NCBI RefSeq assembly: GCF_005405465.1
Contig: NZ_BJEC01000019.1
Coordinates: forward strand, 1 to 42,824
DNA: 42,824 nt
Direction of reading: 5' to 3'
Source of the DNA: Weissella thailandensis
GTDB taxonomy: Bacteria; Bacillota; Bacilli; Lactobacillales; Lactobacillaceae
The notes beneath the pieces are model-generated. The model did not search any database. It had not been told where the DNA came from and saw only the letters and a program-made list of their open reading frames with translations. A program made the translations under genes and the position numbers. This document shows, in pieces, positions 18,184 to 27,190 of this stretch (positions are counted from its first letter, which is position 1; each line of letters starts with the position of its first letter).

Positions 18184-19425
18184 TTATTTTAGTAAATTAA
18201 CTTGCACATTTGCTGGCTCAGTTTCCACCAAAATATGACCTTCATGTACAGAATAAAGTAATTCTGCACGTTCATTTAAAGTATTGTACCAATTATCAGC
18301 ATTAAAAATCAAAAAGTTAGCCGGCTTACCAACCTCAATACCGTAATTGTCCATAACCTGCATGGTGCGAGCCCCTTGCTTGGTAATAAAACGGTATGAA
18401 TTCATAATTTCTGTATAACCCATTATTTGAGTTGCATGCAATCCCATATGTAAGACATCCATCATATTACCATTTCCCATTGGATACCAAGGGTCTTGAA
18501 TGTCATCCTCACCAAAAGCAACGTTCAGTCCTTCTTGATCAAGCTCTTTAACACGTGTCAAGCCACGTCGCTTTGGATACGTGTCAAAGCGGCCTCCTAG
18601 ATACATATTAATTAAGGGATTGGCAACAAAATTAATATCTGCCATCTTCAAAAGTCGCATTAATTTAGAAACATATGCGTCATTATAAGAACCCATAGCC
18701 GTTGTATGTGATGCTGTTACACGCTCCTTCAACCCTGTTTCAAGAGCCAACATGGCTAGTGTTTCTAACCCGCGTGACGCTGGGTCATCAATTTCATCTG
18801 TATGAGCATCTACCAATAAATGATATTTTTTTGCTAAGTCAAAAACAAAGTGTAATGAATCTACTGAATATTCACGTGTAAATTCAAAATGAGTAATTGC
18901 ACCTAGTGCATCTACCCCCATCTCAGCTGCCTGGATCATCAATTCTTTACCATTAGGAAAAGATAGAATACCTTCCTGCGGAAAAGCAACTAACTGCAAA
19001 GTCATCCATGGCTTTACTTCTTCGCGAACTTCCAATAATGCTTTTAAAGCGACTAAATCCGGATCGGTCACATCAACATGGGAACGTACAAACTGCAATC
19101 CATGAGCCGCTTGTATTTTCAAAGCCTGAATTGCCCGCTTTTTAACATCTTCATGTGATAGGGTTTGTTTACGTTCACCCCAAATACGAATACCATCAAA
19201 CAATGTGCCACTTTCATTCCATTCTGGCTGGCCAGCAGTCAGTGTTGCATCTAAATGAACATGAGGATCGACAAATGGTGGTAGCATTAATTTCCCTGTC
19301 ACATCAATAACTTGTTCATCAGCCATTGGTGTTAAAGAATCCGCGATAGCCACAAATTTGCCATTCGTCACGCGAACATCTTGGCGTTTCGTAGCATTTT
19401 CAATCACAACTTGTTTGATTAACAT
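18184..19425 (-). CDS. codA: Cytosine deaminase-like amidohydrolase
   Basis: A 413-residue metal-dependent hydrolase, like CodA, which converts cytosine to uracil. Metal-site motifs in order: HVHLD (about residue 55), HFEFTRE, HTDEIDDP, SHTTAMG and the late Asp in GEDDIQDPWYPMGNG. Length is that of the family (about 420). AAGGAGA precedes the ATG. It is the third gene of a codB-topB-codA run, so it pairs with the cytosine permease for pyrimidine salvage. Related amidohydrolases (isoguanine or other base deaminases) remain possible. Confidence 0.85.
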   Translation of the reverse strand: MLIKQVVIENATKRQDVRVTNGKFVAIADSLTPMADEQVIDVTGKLMLPPFVDPHVHLDATLTAGQPEWNESGTLFDGIRIWGERKQTLSHEDVKKRAIQALKIQAAHGLQFVRSHVDVTDPDLVALKALLEVREEVKPWMTLQLVAFPQEGILSFPNGKELMIQAAEMGVDALGAITHFEFTREYSVDSLHFVFDLAKKYHLLVDAHTDEIDDPASRGLETLAMLALETGLKERVTASHTTAMGSYNDAYVSKLMRLLKMADINFVANPLINMYLGGRFDTYPKRRGLTRVKELDQEGLNVAFGEDDIQDPWYPMGNGNMMDVLHMGLHATQIMGYTEIMNSYRFITKQGARTMQVMDNYGIEVGKPANFLIFNADNWYNTLNERAELLYSVHEGHILVETEPANVQVNLLK

Positions 19426-19450
19426 CCTTAATCTCCTTAATATTTAACCG

Positions 19451-21535
19451 TTACTTTTTTCTTGGTTTCAGTTTAAATCCATAAAATGGATGCCCTTTGT
19501 ACGTCTGCTTGGCCAAATAACCTGTCGCAGTATAACTTTTTCCTCTTTTTGTCTTAGCTGAAAAACTAATTTCATCACCATTGAGTAGCTGTTGTAGCTC
19601 ATCATCTGAAAATGTATGATCACTCCAAGTTTTTGAAAAACTAATTTCTTGACCTTTAAATTGTGCTGTTATCTTCTCAGTTTGCTTTTTTGCCCTAGTT
19701 CTAGTGGCAGTAGGTTTTGGCGCTCCTAATTCATCCGATAATCTCTGCGCATTTTCAACCATAATGGGCATGTCATGCTGGATTACTTGGCTAACCGAAT
19801 CTAACGCTTTCACCATAGTTAGCTGGAACTCGCCAACTTCGTCCATCATTTCGAATAACCTTTTCGTGATTTTGGGTGACGCAATCCAAGTACCATCTAC
19901 CATAATAGCCGAAACATTCCCCGTTTCAGTGAGTGTCAAACGGCCCTTTTTTTCAGTCATCATTTTACGAGTACCTTGACTCATCTCAGAAAGTGTCGAA
20001 ACACGGGTTGCTCCAGTACCAACATCATGCTTTTCTAAAAAGGCCATTAACCACTTAGTCGTTGGATAGCTTGGTTTCTTATTACTACCCTCAAAAATAT
20101 ATGGATCTGCCTGTGGACCAAGCGGTTTATTCATTTGATTCTCATCCGCTTTGTCATCTTGCAAAGCCTGTTGAGCATCATAAACGAGTTTATAATTTTT
20201 AGCTATGGGCACGTTAAATGCCGTTTTAAAGCTAGGATATTGTCTGAGTTCAGCTGTAACATGATTATAAATATAATCTTCTGCTAGCATGGCTAAATAA
20301 TTTTTGGCCAAAATTTCATAAATAGCGCCAGCACTAGCACCGTATTTCGATAATGATTGCATGCTGATTGGGACATGCAATCCAGGACGGTTAGCTCCAT
20401 GTGATCCTTGTGATTTGACATGTGTTTTTCGAGGCTCACGATGCGTCAGTAATTGCTTATTGACCCCCACTAAATCAGCAATCTGATCGATTTTCGGTAG
20501 CAATTCTGCAAACTGTTCTGGTGTCACCGATTGATCATCAGTTCTTGGATATGAAACAATTTGTGCTTCATACATTTTCTGATATGTTCGTAACACCTCT
20601 TTACTATCAAAACCACGTGGCGCCAAAATAGCTGCCAAACCTGCCAAGTCCAATAACTTATCAGGTGCTTGATGCCGTTTCACATGCTTTTCATTCACAA
20701 TATCAGCAGTTTGATAGTTTTGTTTTTCGTTTTGCGCAGATTCTTTATCAAGGTATCGCCAGGTAACTTGTTCATCTTTTGGTACAGTACGCTTAAATAC
20801 ATGCCCAGCTAAATCCTTGAATCGGACTTCATAAAAAGGCCGTTTCACATAGTTTTTAATTGCTCGCATTTGTTCATAGGTTTTCCAAACAATTACTGAC
20901 TTTAAACGTCCTTCACGGGCAACAACTTTAAACCCGGCCTTTTTAGCAGAGGTTGTTGCAATTCTCGTCAATTGCATCGAAGCAAAATCCCAGCGGCTAC
21001 GGGTTTCTCCCTTTAAATAAGGACCGTGTTGTGTTTTATCTGAGACATCAATTAAATGATTCATTGACTGACGAATGCTTTGCGGTGCTTCATCAACAAA
21101 ATTCGCTCGTAATACTTTACCTTGCCAATGGATAGCATCAATCACTTCCCATGCCAACAAATCACCTTCACCTGATGGATCAGTATCAGTTGCAATTACA
21201 ATGGCATCATAATGGCGTTGACTTTCTTGTTTTAGGGCTGCCAATTCAGATTTAGTGGATTTTAAACGTCCAGTTCTTGGCTGACGTTGTTTTAAATATG
21301 TCCGCTGCCAATTCATTTGGTCTAGTTGCCAAGGCAAATATTTTAAGGTCCACGACTTATATGCTTTACGTAAGTCCTCAGTAACCATTTCTTCTGGTTC
21401 TTTAAAAGTCATCATATGCCCATGAAGATTGACAATTTGATACATATAGCCAGCATACTCACCTGACTGACCACCTAATGCTTTTATGAAGTTTTTGGCA
21501 GCTGATGGCTTTTCTGTGATAATCAAGTATTTCAT
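19451..21535 (-). CDS. topB: DNA topoisomerase III (type IA)
   Basis: A 694-residue type IA topoisomerase. The Toprim domain has TEKPSAAKNF and the acidic motif DTDPSGEGD (DxDxxxEG); the active-site tyrosine is in IVSYPRTDDQS (about residue 335). The C-terminus carries a DUF3945-like or similar small domain (EISFSKTWSDHTFSDDEL..., GEISF repeated) rather than zinc fingers. The variant DTDPSGEG differs from the TDxxREGE of chromosomal TopA and resembles TopB of mobile elements (from memory, not searched). It sits between codB and codA in the same direction with 27 and 25 base gaps. Confidence 0.88.
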   Translation of the reverse strand: MKYLIITEKPSAAKNFIKALGGQSGEYAGYMYQIVNLHGHMMTFKEPEEMVTEDLRKAYKSWTLKYLPWQLDQMNWQRTYLKQRQPRTGRLKSTKSELAALKQESQRHYDAIVIATDTDPSGEGDLLAWEVIDAIHWQGKVLRANFVDEAPQSIRQSMNHLIDVSDKTQHGPYLKGETRSRWDFASMQLTRIATTSAKKAGFKVVAREGRLKSVIVWKTYEQMRAIKNYVKRPFYEVRFKDLAGHVFKRTVPKDEQVTWRYLDKESAQNEKQNYQTADIVNEKHVKRHQAPDKLLDLAGLAAILAPRGFDSKEVLRTYQKMYEAQIVSYPRTDDQSVTPEQFAELLPKIDQIADLVGVNKQLLTHREPRKTHVKSQGSHGANRPGLHVPISMQSLSKYGASAGAIYEILAKNYLAMLAEDYIYNHVTAELRQYPSFKTAFNVPIAKNYKLVYDAQQALQDDKADENQMNKPLGPQADPYIFEGSNKKPSYPTTKWLMAFLEKHDVGTGATRVSTLSEMSQGTRKMMTEKKGRLTLTETGNVSAIMVDGTWIASPKITKRLFEMMDEVGEFQLTMVKALDSVSQVIQHDMPIMVENAQRLSDELGAPKPTATRTRAKKQTEKITAQFKGQEISFSKTWSDHTFSDDELQQLLNGDEISFSAKTKRGKSYTATGYLAKQTYKGHPFYGFKLKPRKK

Positions 21536-21562
21536 CAAAATCCAATCCTCAAAAATAAAAAT

Positions 21563-22921
21563 TTATTTTGCTCTATCATTAAATAATTTGGTCAATAGGT
21601 AATAGATGATTCCTGCTAGGAGCATCGCAACAAATGTGACACCAATCGTCTCACTTATCCATGAAACAGATTTTAAACTAAAGTACAGGATGATACCACT
21701 ACCCCACGAAATAATCGCTAGCCAGTTCAAACCACCTTGGTACCAATATTTACCGTCAACTTTGGTAATCTCTGCCAATTCATACTGTCCTTTACGAATC
21801 ACAAAGTAATCAACCAAGAATACCGCAATTTCGGGGCCTAAAAACATACCGATGTAGTCCAAAAATGTTGTAAATGCCTCTAAGAAAGTAGCAAATAGTA
21901 GCGGAATAAATGAAACAATCGTTGCAATAAGCGTAACGATCCACAATGCAGGGGTTAGTTTCAATTTATGCCACATATTCGTTAGCGCAGATCCTGCCGC
22001 CATCAAGTTGACCGCATTAGCCGTCGTTGACGTAATAATAATAACTAGTAAGGCAATAATTCCTAATCCTAATTTAGATGCAATCGTTGAGGGGTCTGAG
22101 TTATTTGGATCAAATGAATTGTTCATAACTGCAGTTCCAATGGTTGCTAATAGCCCAATAAAAGCAAACCCAAATAATCCCAAATTCGCTCCCAAGAATG
22201 ACCAACCAGTTGCACCTGACTTTTTCTTCGCAAATCTAGAAAAGTCAGAAGATGCCGTCACCCAAGCCAAATTAAAAGCAGCCAAAATATCGATTGCCGC
22301 CCCTGAAGAAATACGGACTGATTTAGGCGGTTGCCAATCAAATATCTGGATCAATGAGACATTTTGAAAGACAACAATCGCCTCCCAAATAACAAAAATA
22401 ATGACTAAAATGATTCCAATACGTTCAATCATGCGGACAGACTTTTCACCTAACGAAATCGAGGCTAAGTGTAATAAGGACATAATAATGATTCCGATGA
22501 CTAAACCAGCTTTGCCACCATCGGCATAGGCCGTCCAACCCAACATGTCTTTAAAAATTACCGAAATTGAGATAGCAGCAATAAACGTATTTGCCGCTGC
22601 CCACCCGATAAATTGCACGATATTTATGACTGATGGACCAAACGATCCTTTCAGACCAAACGATGCTCTTGTTAACGCCATCATAGGTAATCCCGTTTTA
22701 TAGCCCATGTAAGACGCTAATGTTAGAAATACATATGATAAAATTCCTGTCACAATTAGAGTCGTAGATGCAGTATACATACCCGCCGCTGCAATCACAC
22801 CACCAATATACCAGGTACCATTATTAGCATTTGCCCCTATCCAGGTTGCAAACATATCCCAATTTGACATCGTTCGCTGGTCATTGTTAATAACCTGTAC
22901 TTGCCCAAATTCTTTTGCCAT
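21563..22921 (-). CDS. codB: Cytosine/purine permease, NCS1 family
   Basis: A 452-residue transporter with about 12 membrane segments. NWDMFATWIGANANNGTWYIGG and the ASFGLKGSFGPSVINIVQFIGWAAAN region are typical of CodB-type NCS1 permeases. ATG at 22921 follows GGAGGAG; the longer in-frame start would lie in the upstream terminator hairpin. First gene of codB-topB-codA and preceded by an attenuator-like leader. Confidence 0.87.
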   Translation of the reverse strand: MAKEFGQVQVINNDQRTMSNWDMFATWIGANANNGTWYIGGVIAAAGMYTASTTLIVTGILSYVFLTLASYMGYKTGLPMMALTRASFGLKGSFGPSVINIVQFIGWAAANTFIAAISISVIFKDMLGWTAYADGGKAGLVIGIIIMSLLHLASISLGEKSVRMIERIGIILVIIFVIWEAIVVFQNVSLIQIFDWQPPKSVRISSGAAIDILAAFNLAWVTASSDFSRFAKKKSGATGWSFLGANLGLFGFAFIGLLATIGTAVMNNSFDPNNSDPSTIASKLGLGIIALLVIIITSTTANAVNLMAAGSALTNMWHKLKLTPALWIVTLIATIVSFIPLLFATFLEAFTTFLDYIGMFLGPEIAVFLVDYFVIRKGQYELAEITKVDGKYWYQGGLNWLAIISWGSGIILYFSLKSVSWISETIGVTFVAMLLAGIIYYLLTKLFNDRAK

Positions 22922-22943
22922 CTTCTCCTCCTCAATAAGGGTA

Positions 22944-23059
22944 TAAAAAAAGTCGCCCACAAATATGGCGCGACTTAAATTGGTTATCTCTTTTTATAAC
23001 TTACTAATGCGCTCCTTTGTCAGCTCTCGTCTGACGATTAAAAAAGCAATATTTAATTG
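22944..23059 (-). ncRNA. Attenuator-type leader of codB (PyrR-like candidate)
   Basis: From the predicted start at 23059 the RNA has a hairpin GTCAG-ACGAGAG-CTGAC followed by ACAAAGGA, a second small hairpin (GTTAT/ATAAC), then a strong terminator (22976-22967 with 22958-22950, then seven T) just before the codB ribosome site. The first hairpin plus AAGGA tail recalls PyrR-binding loops, but the loop does not fit the CNGNGA consensus. Control by pyrimidine supply would suit the gene; this is inference. Confidence 0.55.
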
Positions 23060-23065
23060 TATTAA

Positions 23066-23094
23066 ACTATACCTTTTTCTGAAATCAAAGTCAA
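23066..23094 (-). promoter_or_regulatory. codB operon promoter
   Basis: TTGACT (23094-23089), 17-base spacer, TATAGT (23071-23066). The -35 abuts the stop codon of the upstream mscS gene. Confidence 0.8.
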
Positions 23095-24147
23095 TTACTG
23101 CTGTACCACTGGTTTAGCGTTAACTGATAAATGGATGTTATGTGCTGCTAAAACACGCAAAACTAACATGTTAACATCCGCCTGATCACCTGAAAAATCA
23201 GTATCTGGATGCATATTAACAAATACATTAACATTGAATTCGTAGCCATACGGTGTCACTTGAGAAATTACCGCTTTAACACTATCCGCATCAAAACGTT
23301 CATCCAATGATAACTGCCGCATCACCTCTTCAGAAACAGCCACAATTTCTTTCGTATCGGTTTCCAAAGCTAGATAAAACACCAATGAAATTTTCCGTTT
23401 CGCTACCCGAGACCAATTTGTAATGGGTTCGTTAGACAAGGTTGCATTGGGGACAACGACTAATGCGCCATCGGATGTTCGAATCAAAGTTGAACGGAAA
23501 GTAATATCTTCTGCTACACCAGCAACAGAGGGCGATTCAATAGCATCACCAATTTGAAATGGCTTTTCAGTAATAATAATAATACCACCAAGCAAATTTT
23601 TAATTGGATCTTGAGCGGCCATTGAAACAGCTAATCCTGCTAATCCCAAACCAGCGAAGACACCATTAACATTAATACCCCAGTCAGATAAGATCATCGT
23701 GATGGTTAATGCCATCACAATAAATTGCAATGTACGCTTTAAAAACGGCATCACAATTGAATCAACTTCAATATGAATTTTAGCACCAAAATATTGTAGT
23801 AAATCAGTTAGTGATGACATCAATGAATAAATCCCATACCCCACACTGAAGATTAAGACCGATTTATTAATTTCATCCACATAATGAAGAATTAACCGTG
23901 GTGCATGTGCAACATGTAGCGCCCAAACCAGACCAGCAAATAGCACCGCAATTTTGACAGGCCTTTCGAACGCAGTTAGAATATCGCGCCAAATTTCAAA
24001 ACGTTTCGATAATCTTTTTCCAATTTGATTAAAAATTACACTGACAATGCCTTTAGTTACAATGATCGTCACAATAATAATCAACAAAGCGAGTCCAAGT
24101 GATTGCCAGTCAAAGTTATCGATCAACCATTTTTGTAAGAGCTTCAT
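23095..24147 (-). CDS. Small-conductance mechanosensitive channel family protein
   Basis: A 350-residue MscS-like protein. Four or more N-terminal membrane segments are followed by the pore helix and beta domain: GLAGLAVSMAAQDPIKNLLGGIIIITEKPFQIGDAIE, then VVVPNATLSNEPITNWSR. It is expected to release solutes on hypo-osmotic shock. AGGGAG precedes the ATG. No terminator is visible; the codB promoter starts at its stop. Confidence 0.9.
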   Translation of the reverse strand: MKLLQKWLIDNFDWQSLGLALLIIIVTIIVTKGIVSVIFNQIGKRLSKRFEIWRDILTAFERPVKIAVLFAGLVWALHVAHAPRLILHYVDEINKSVLIFSVGYGIYSLMSSLTDLLQYFGAKIHIEVDSIVMPFLKRTLQFIVMALTITMILSDWGINVNGVFAGLGLAGLAVSMAAQDPIKNLLGGIIIITEKPFQIGDAIESPSVAGVAEDITFRSTLIRTSDGALVVVPNATLSNEPITNWSRVAKRKISLVFYLALETDTKEIVAVSEEVMRQLSLDERFDADSVKAVISQVTPYGYEFNVNVFVNMHPDTDFSGDQADVNMLVLRVLAAHNIHLSVNAKPVVQQ

Positions 24148-24216
24148 AAATGACTCCCTTCATTTTTCCTATAACATTATCATACCTAATTTATTGCTTT
24201 CATAAAACAAAAAATA

Positions 24217-24250
24217 AGAGATTGCGACATTTTATTTTGTCTCAATCTCT
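24217..24250 (-). terminator. Terminator after guaC
   Basis: AGAGATTG...ACA (24217-24229) pairs with 24238-24250 over 13 positions with one mismatch; ATTTTTTG follows on the minus strand. Confidence 0.85.
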
Positions 24251-24266
24251 CTAAGCTGTCTATAAA

Positions 24267-25253
24267 TTAGTACGAATCACCATTTACAATGGAATTTTTA
24301 ACAACGACATAATCCACATAACGTAAGTCGTTTAACTGACGTCCACCTGCATATGAAATAGATGACTGTAGATCTTGTTCCATTTCAATTAATGTGTCTT
24401 CAATCAAGCCACGATATGGCACCAATAGTTTCTTACCTTCGACGTTCTTATATTCACCCTTTTGATATTGTGAAGCAGAACCAAAATAAGTCTTATATTT
24501 TGCCCCATCTAATTCGACAATATCACCTGGTGTTTCGTCATGACCAGCAAATAATGAACCAATCATAACCATCGTGGCACCAAAGCGCACTGATTTTGCA
24601 ATATCACCATTATAACGAATACCACCATCAGCAATAATTGGTTTTTTGGCTGCCTTACCACACAATCGTAGCGCTGCAAGTTGCCAACCACCAGTTCCAA
24701 ACCCGGTCTTTAACTTAGTGATACAAGCCTTTCCAGGACCAACACCGACTTTCGTTGCATCCGCACCAGCATTTTCTAAGTCACGGACTGCTTCAGGTGT
24801 TGCCACATTACCAGCAATCACAAATGATTCAGGCAATGTTGTCTTAATATACTTAATCATTTCAATAACTGAGTCTGAATGGCCATGCGCAATATCAATT
24901 GTAATATATTCTGGTACCAGATCAGCTGCTTTTAGCTGATCAATAAAATCATACTCTTCTTTTTTAACACCAACGGAAATTGAAGCTATTTGACCCGCTT
25001 CATGAAATGTCCGTACGAAATCCAAACGTGTTTCTGGATTAAAACGGTGCATCACATAAAAATAACCTGACTTGGCTAATTTCATCGCTAAAGCATCATC
25101 AATAACAGTCTGCATATTAGCTGGTACCACAGTAATTTTAAATGTATGGTTTCCTAATTTTACTGATGTATCAGCCTCTGAACGGCTGTCAATAATACAT
25201 TTATTTGGCACGAGTTGGATATCTTCATAGTCAAAAACGGTCGTAAGTTCCAT
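24267..25253 (-). CDS. guaC: GMP reductase
   Basis: A 328-residue TIM-barrel enzyme of the IMPDH/GMPR family, converting GMP to IMP with NADPH. It lacks CBS domains and carries the catalytic Cys in [21 protein letters not shown], plus [19 protein letters not shown], which marks GuaC. ATG at 25253 follows AGGAG. Promoter TTGTTT-17-TATAAT lies at 25352-25324. A sequence like half a PurR box (ATACACGAACTAA, 25327-25339) overlaps the -10, weak evidence. Confidence 0.93.
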   Translation of the reverse strand: MELTTVFDYEDIQLVPNKCIIDSRSEADTSVKLGNHTFKITVVPANMQTVIDDALAMKLAKSGYFYVMHRFNPETRLDFVRTFHEAGQIASISVGVKKEEYDFIDQLKAADLVPEYITIDIAHGHSDSVIEMIKYIKTTLPESFVIAGNVATPEAVRDLENAGADATKVGVGPGKACITKLKTGFGTGGWQLAALRLCGKAAKKPIIADGGIRYNGDIAKSVRFGATMVMIGSLFAGHDETPGDIVELDGAKYKTYFGSASQYQKGEYKNVEGKKLLVPYRGLIEDTLIEMEQDLQSSISYAGGRQLNDLRYVDYVVVKNSIVNGDSY

Positions 25254-25406
25254 ATTATACACTCCTAAGCATTAATCTTCGTGTTTTAAGTTTTTTGTTA
25301 TTTAATTTAACCACCAAATAGATATTATACACGAACTAAAAACGTTAAACAATAACTTAGCATCATTAGATGCGAATGTTTATTCTTTGCTTTGATAAGA
25401 CCATAT

Positions 25407-25435
25407 TTGTGCTCCTACTAAAAGCTTGGTATACT
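25407..25435 (+). promoter_or_regulatory. ssrA promoter
   Basis: TTGTGC (25407-25412), 17-base spacer, TATACT (25430-25435); transcription would start about 10 bases before the mature 5' end. Confidence 0.75.
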
Positions 25436-25451
25436 AATGTGTGTACGTAAC

Positions 25452-25813
25452 GGGGTCGTTACGGAATCGACTAGCATTGTTTGGGCTGGTACTGCGTTTA
25501 GGGGTTGTGGCCCTATAATCCACTCAGTAGAATTAACTGCAAAAAATTCAAACAATAACTACGCATTAGCTGCCTAAAAAACAGCTGGCGTTGCTTACTT
25601 CAGTACTAGTTGCGTGCTAGAGTAAGTCTCAAACTAAGCAACCTGCGCTAAGCTTTCTCCGTCTGCCGAAGTTTAGAAGAGGATAATCAGGCTGGCTTAT
25701 TCGATCGCTTGGTAAAACGGCGTGCGATAAGTGAGAATGAAATGGTTTTACTATGAACGTAGAGGTGTCAGTTGCAAGATGTTAGGACAGGGGTTCAACT
25801 CCCCTCGGCTCCA
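25452..25813 (+). ncRNA. ssrA: tmRNA (ssrA)
   Basis: A 362-nt transfer-messenger RNA that rescues stalled ribosomes and tags their products. The 5' end GGGGTCGTTACGG pairs with the 3' CGGCTCC acceptor strand; the T-arm GGGGTTCAACTCCCC is intact. The tag reading frame runs 25539-25577 from the resume codon GCA to TAA, encoding AKNSNNNYALAA. The 3' CCA appears not to be encoded beyond the discriminator. The length and pseudoknot-rich centre fit the standard form. Confidence 0.97.
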
Positions 25814-25838
25814 TTTAATACCAGCTATAAATGTTGAT

Positions 25839-25872
25839 AAAAACGCCATCTACTAAAGTGAATGGCGTTTTT
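25839..25872 (+). terminator. Terminator after ssrA
   Basis: Perfect 11-bp stem AAAAACGCCAT (25839-25849) with ATGGCGTTTTT (25862-25872). Confidence 0.9.
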
Positions 25873-25927
25873 GTTTTACACTCAAAAAATAACAACTAAC
25901 TTATTTGTTTAATTGTATAAAAAAACA

Positions 25928-25957
25928 CCGACAATTTAATGTCAGTGCCTACTTTTT
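25928..25957 (+). terminator. Weak terminator-like hairpin downstream of ssrA
   Basis: CAC-GAC around an A/T loop pairs with GTC-GTG with one mismatch, and ACTTTTTT follows on the plus strand. It could be a backup terminator. Confidence 0.4.
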
Positions 25958-26141
25958 TATAATTGTACTTAATTTTACTAGCCATTGAGTATATGATTGC
26001 TGCGTTCACTAATAATTATATACAATTATGATTGTTTCCGTTATGATAACTAAGTAGTGAATTTGAGTTAGCTACTCAATGAAACTATACGAGTTAGTGA
26101 GTATACCCACACCTTACACATTCTCAAATTCGGGAGGTGTG

Positions 26142-26237
26142 ATGATGATACAAAAATCTATGGGAGTATGCTCGCATGGTTTCTCTAGCTATCTGTATAG
26201 CTATTGTGCTAGGCGCTCTGGGCAAACTTGCTATTAA
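26142..26237 (+). CDS. Overlapping 31-aa ORF in the toxin mRNA leader
   Basis: ATG at 26142 follows a strong GGGAGGTG and encodes MMIQKSMGVCSHGF..., ending inside the 35-aa toxin ORF in another frame. Its ribosome site lies in a hairpin (CACACCT with AGGTGTG). It may be a leader whose translation opens the toxin start, or a non-functional ORF. Confidence 0.35.
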   Translation: MMIQKSMGVCSHGFSSYLYSYCARRSGQTCY

Positions 26238-26283
26238 CTTAGCAAAAGCCTATGAGATAAAGAAAAACGCTGATAAGCCTTAA
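26176..26283 (+). CDS. Putative type I toxin, 35-aa hydrophobic peptide
   Basis: MVSLAICIAIVLGALGKLAI begins a single membrane helix (residues 2-22), followed by a charged tail ending YEIKKNADKP. GGGAG is 9 bases before the ATG. Size and layout match small membrane-damaging type I toxins, though I do not recognise the family. The 3' end of the gene overlaps a predicted antisense RNA, and the transcript ends at the hairpin 26327-26361. It lies just after ssrA, a common place for insertion of mobile DNA. Confidence 0.6.
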   Translation: MVSLAICIAIVLGALGKLAINLAKAYEIKKNADKP

Positions 26284-26365
26284 AGACTAATCAGCGCTAA
26301 ATCTAAGCATACTCTCAAACTCGGTCGCCTGTAAGGTCTCACACACCTTACAGGCTTTTTTGTAT
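26262..26365 (-). ncRNA. Predicted antisense antitoxin RNA
   Basis: On the minus strand TTTACA (26401-26396), 18-base spacer and TATAAT (26377-26372) predict a start near 26365. The transcript would end at a hairpin CGCTGAT/ATCAGCG (26296-26290 with 26274-26268) followed by TTTTTC. It overlaps the toxin mRNA tail to tail by about 100 bases. Its CCGAGTTTGAGA and TGTAAGGTGTG segments are also complementary to the toxin 5' leader (26111-26132), as in Fst/RNAII-type systems. Confidence 0.6.
26327..26361 (+). terminator. Terminator of the toxin mRNA
   Basis: Perfect 10-bp stem GCCTGTAAGG (26327-26336) with CCTTACAGGC (26346-26355), followed by TTTTTT. Confidence 0.85.
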
Positions 26366-26541
26366 GTACCAATTATACGGTGTGCGTTTCCACTTTGTAA
26401 AGCCCTGAGCACATCTCACATCATGGTTACTATTATCAGTCACATCTGGCTCTTGTTTTGCTGTGATAGCAACCGTATGCTCGCTTCGTAAATTTGTTCC
26501 CTAGATCAGGCGCTTATTTTTGTGAATATGGCTTTGATTTT

Positions 26542-27129
26542 TTAGAAATCCATCGGTTGTAACTTATCCTCTTCTGTAATAGGACGTAATACTTTACATG
26601 GGTTACCCACAGCGATCACTCCTGCTGGGATATTTTTGGTAACAACACTTCCTGCCCCGATAATACTACCTTCACCGACTTCAACTCCGCCACAAATCGT
26701 CACATTGGCACCAAACCAGACATCCCGGCCAATGTTTATTGGTGCAGACGTACCAACACCAGCAGCACGTTGTTTGGCATCTATCGCATGTCCTGCACAC
26801 GCGAGACAAGTGCCTGGTCCAATAAAAGCATTTTCTCCGATATGTACTGGTGATGTATCAAGAATTACGCAATTATAGTTAATAACTGTTAACCCATGGG
26901 TATGAATATTGAACCCGTAATCACATCGAAATGATGGTTCAATGAAAGTTAATGGATGACATTCACCGAGAAGTTCTTGCAACAGAGACTGTCGCTTATC
27001 TTTCTCCAAAGGGCTTGTTTGATTATATTTCCAGCACAAAAATTTTGCTTTCTTCTGTAGTTCTGAAGGCATATCTTTATTGTTTGAATAATATTCTTGA
27101 TTTTGTTTCATCATTTCAATCGTATTCAT
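26542..27129 (-). CDS. Sugar O-acetyltransferase (maltose/galactoside type)
   Basis: A 195-residue left-handed beta-helix acetyltransferase using acetyl-CoA. N-terminal Mac domain (YYSNNKDMPSELQKKAKFLCWKYN), then hexapeptide repeats including VWFGANVTICGGVEVGEGSIIGAGSVVTKNIPAG and VGNPCKVLR. ATG at 27129 is 8 bases after GGAGG; ATG at 27132 is also possible. It follows the metal-response pair by 62 bases and may be co-transcribed with it. Preferred sugar is not known. Confidence 0.88.
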   Translation of the reverse strand: MNTIEMMKQNQEYYSNNKDMPSELQKKAKFLCWKYNQTSPLEKDKRQSLLQELLGECHPLTFIEPSFRCDYGFNIHTHGLTVINYNCVILDTSPVHIGENAFIGPGTCLACAGHAIDAKQRAAGVGTSAPINIGRDVWFGANVTICGGVEVGEGSIIGAGSVVTKNIPAGVIAVGNPCKVLRPITEEDKLQPMDF

Positions 27130-27190
27130 CATTACCACCTCCTATAAATTCATTCTTTTCTACTACTAAGACATAGTGATTAGCCACTAA

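Noticed and set aside
25324-25339. PurR box at the guaC promoter
   Set aside because: Only one half-site-like match (CACGAAC) is visible; PurR control usually needs two boxes, so I mention it only as weak.
26346-26503. Open stretch on the minus strand with protein-like codons (…RCAQGFTKWKR…) left of the acetyltransferase gene
   Set aside because: It has no start codon or ribosome site and overlaps the antisense RNA promoter. It may be a remnant of a mobile gene, but I cannot support it.
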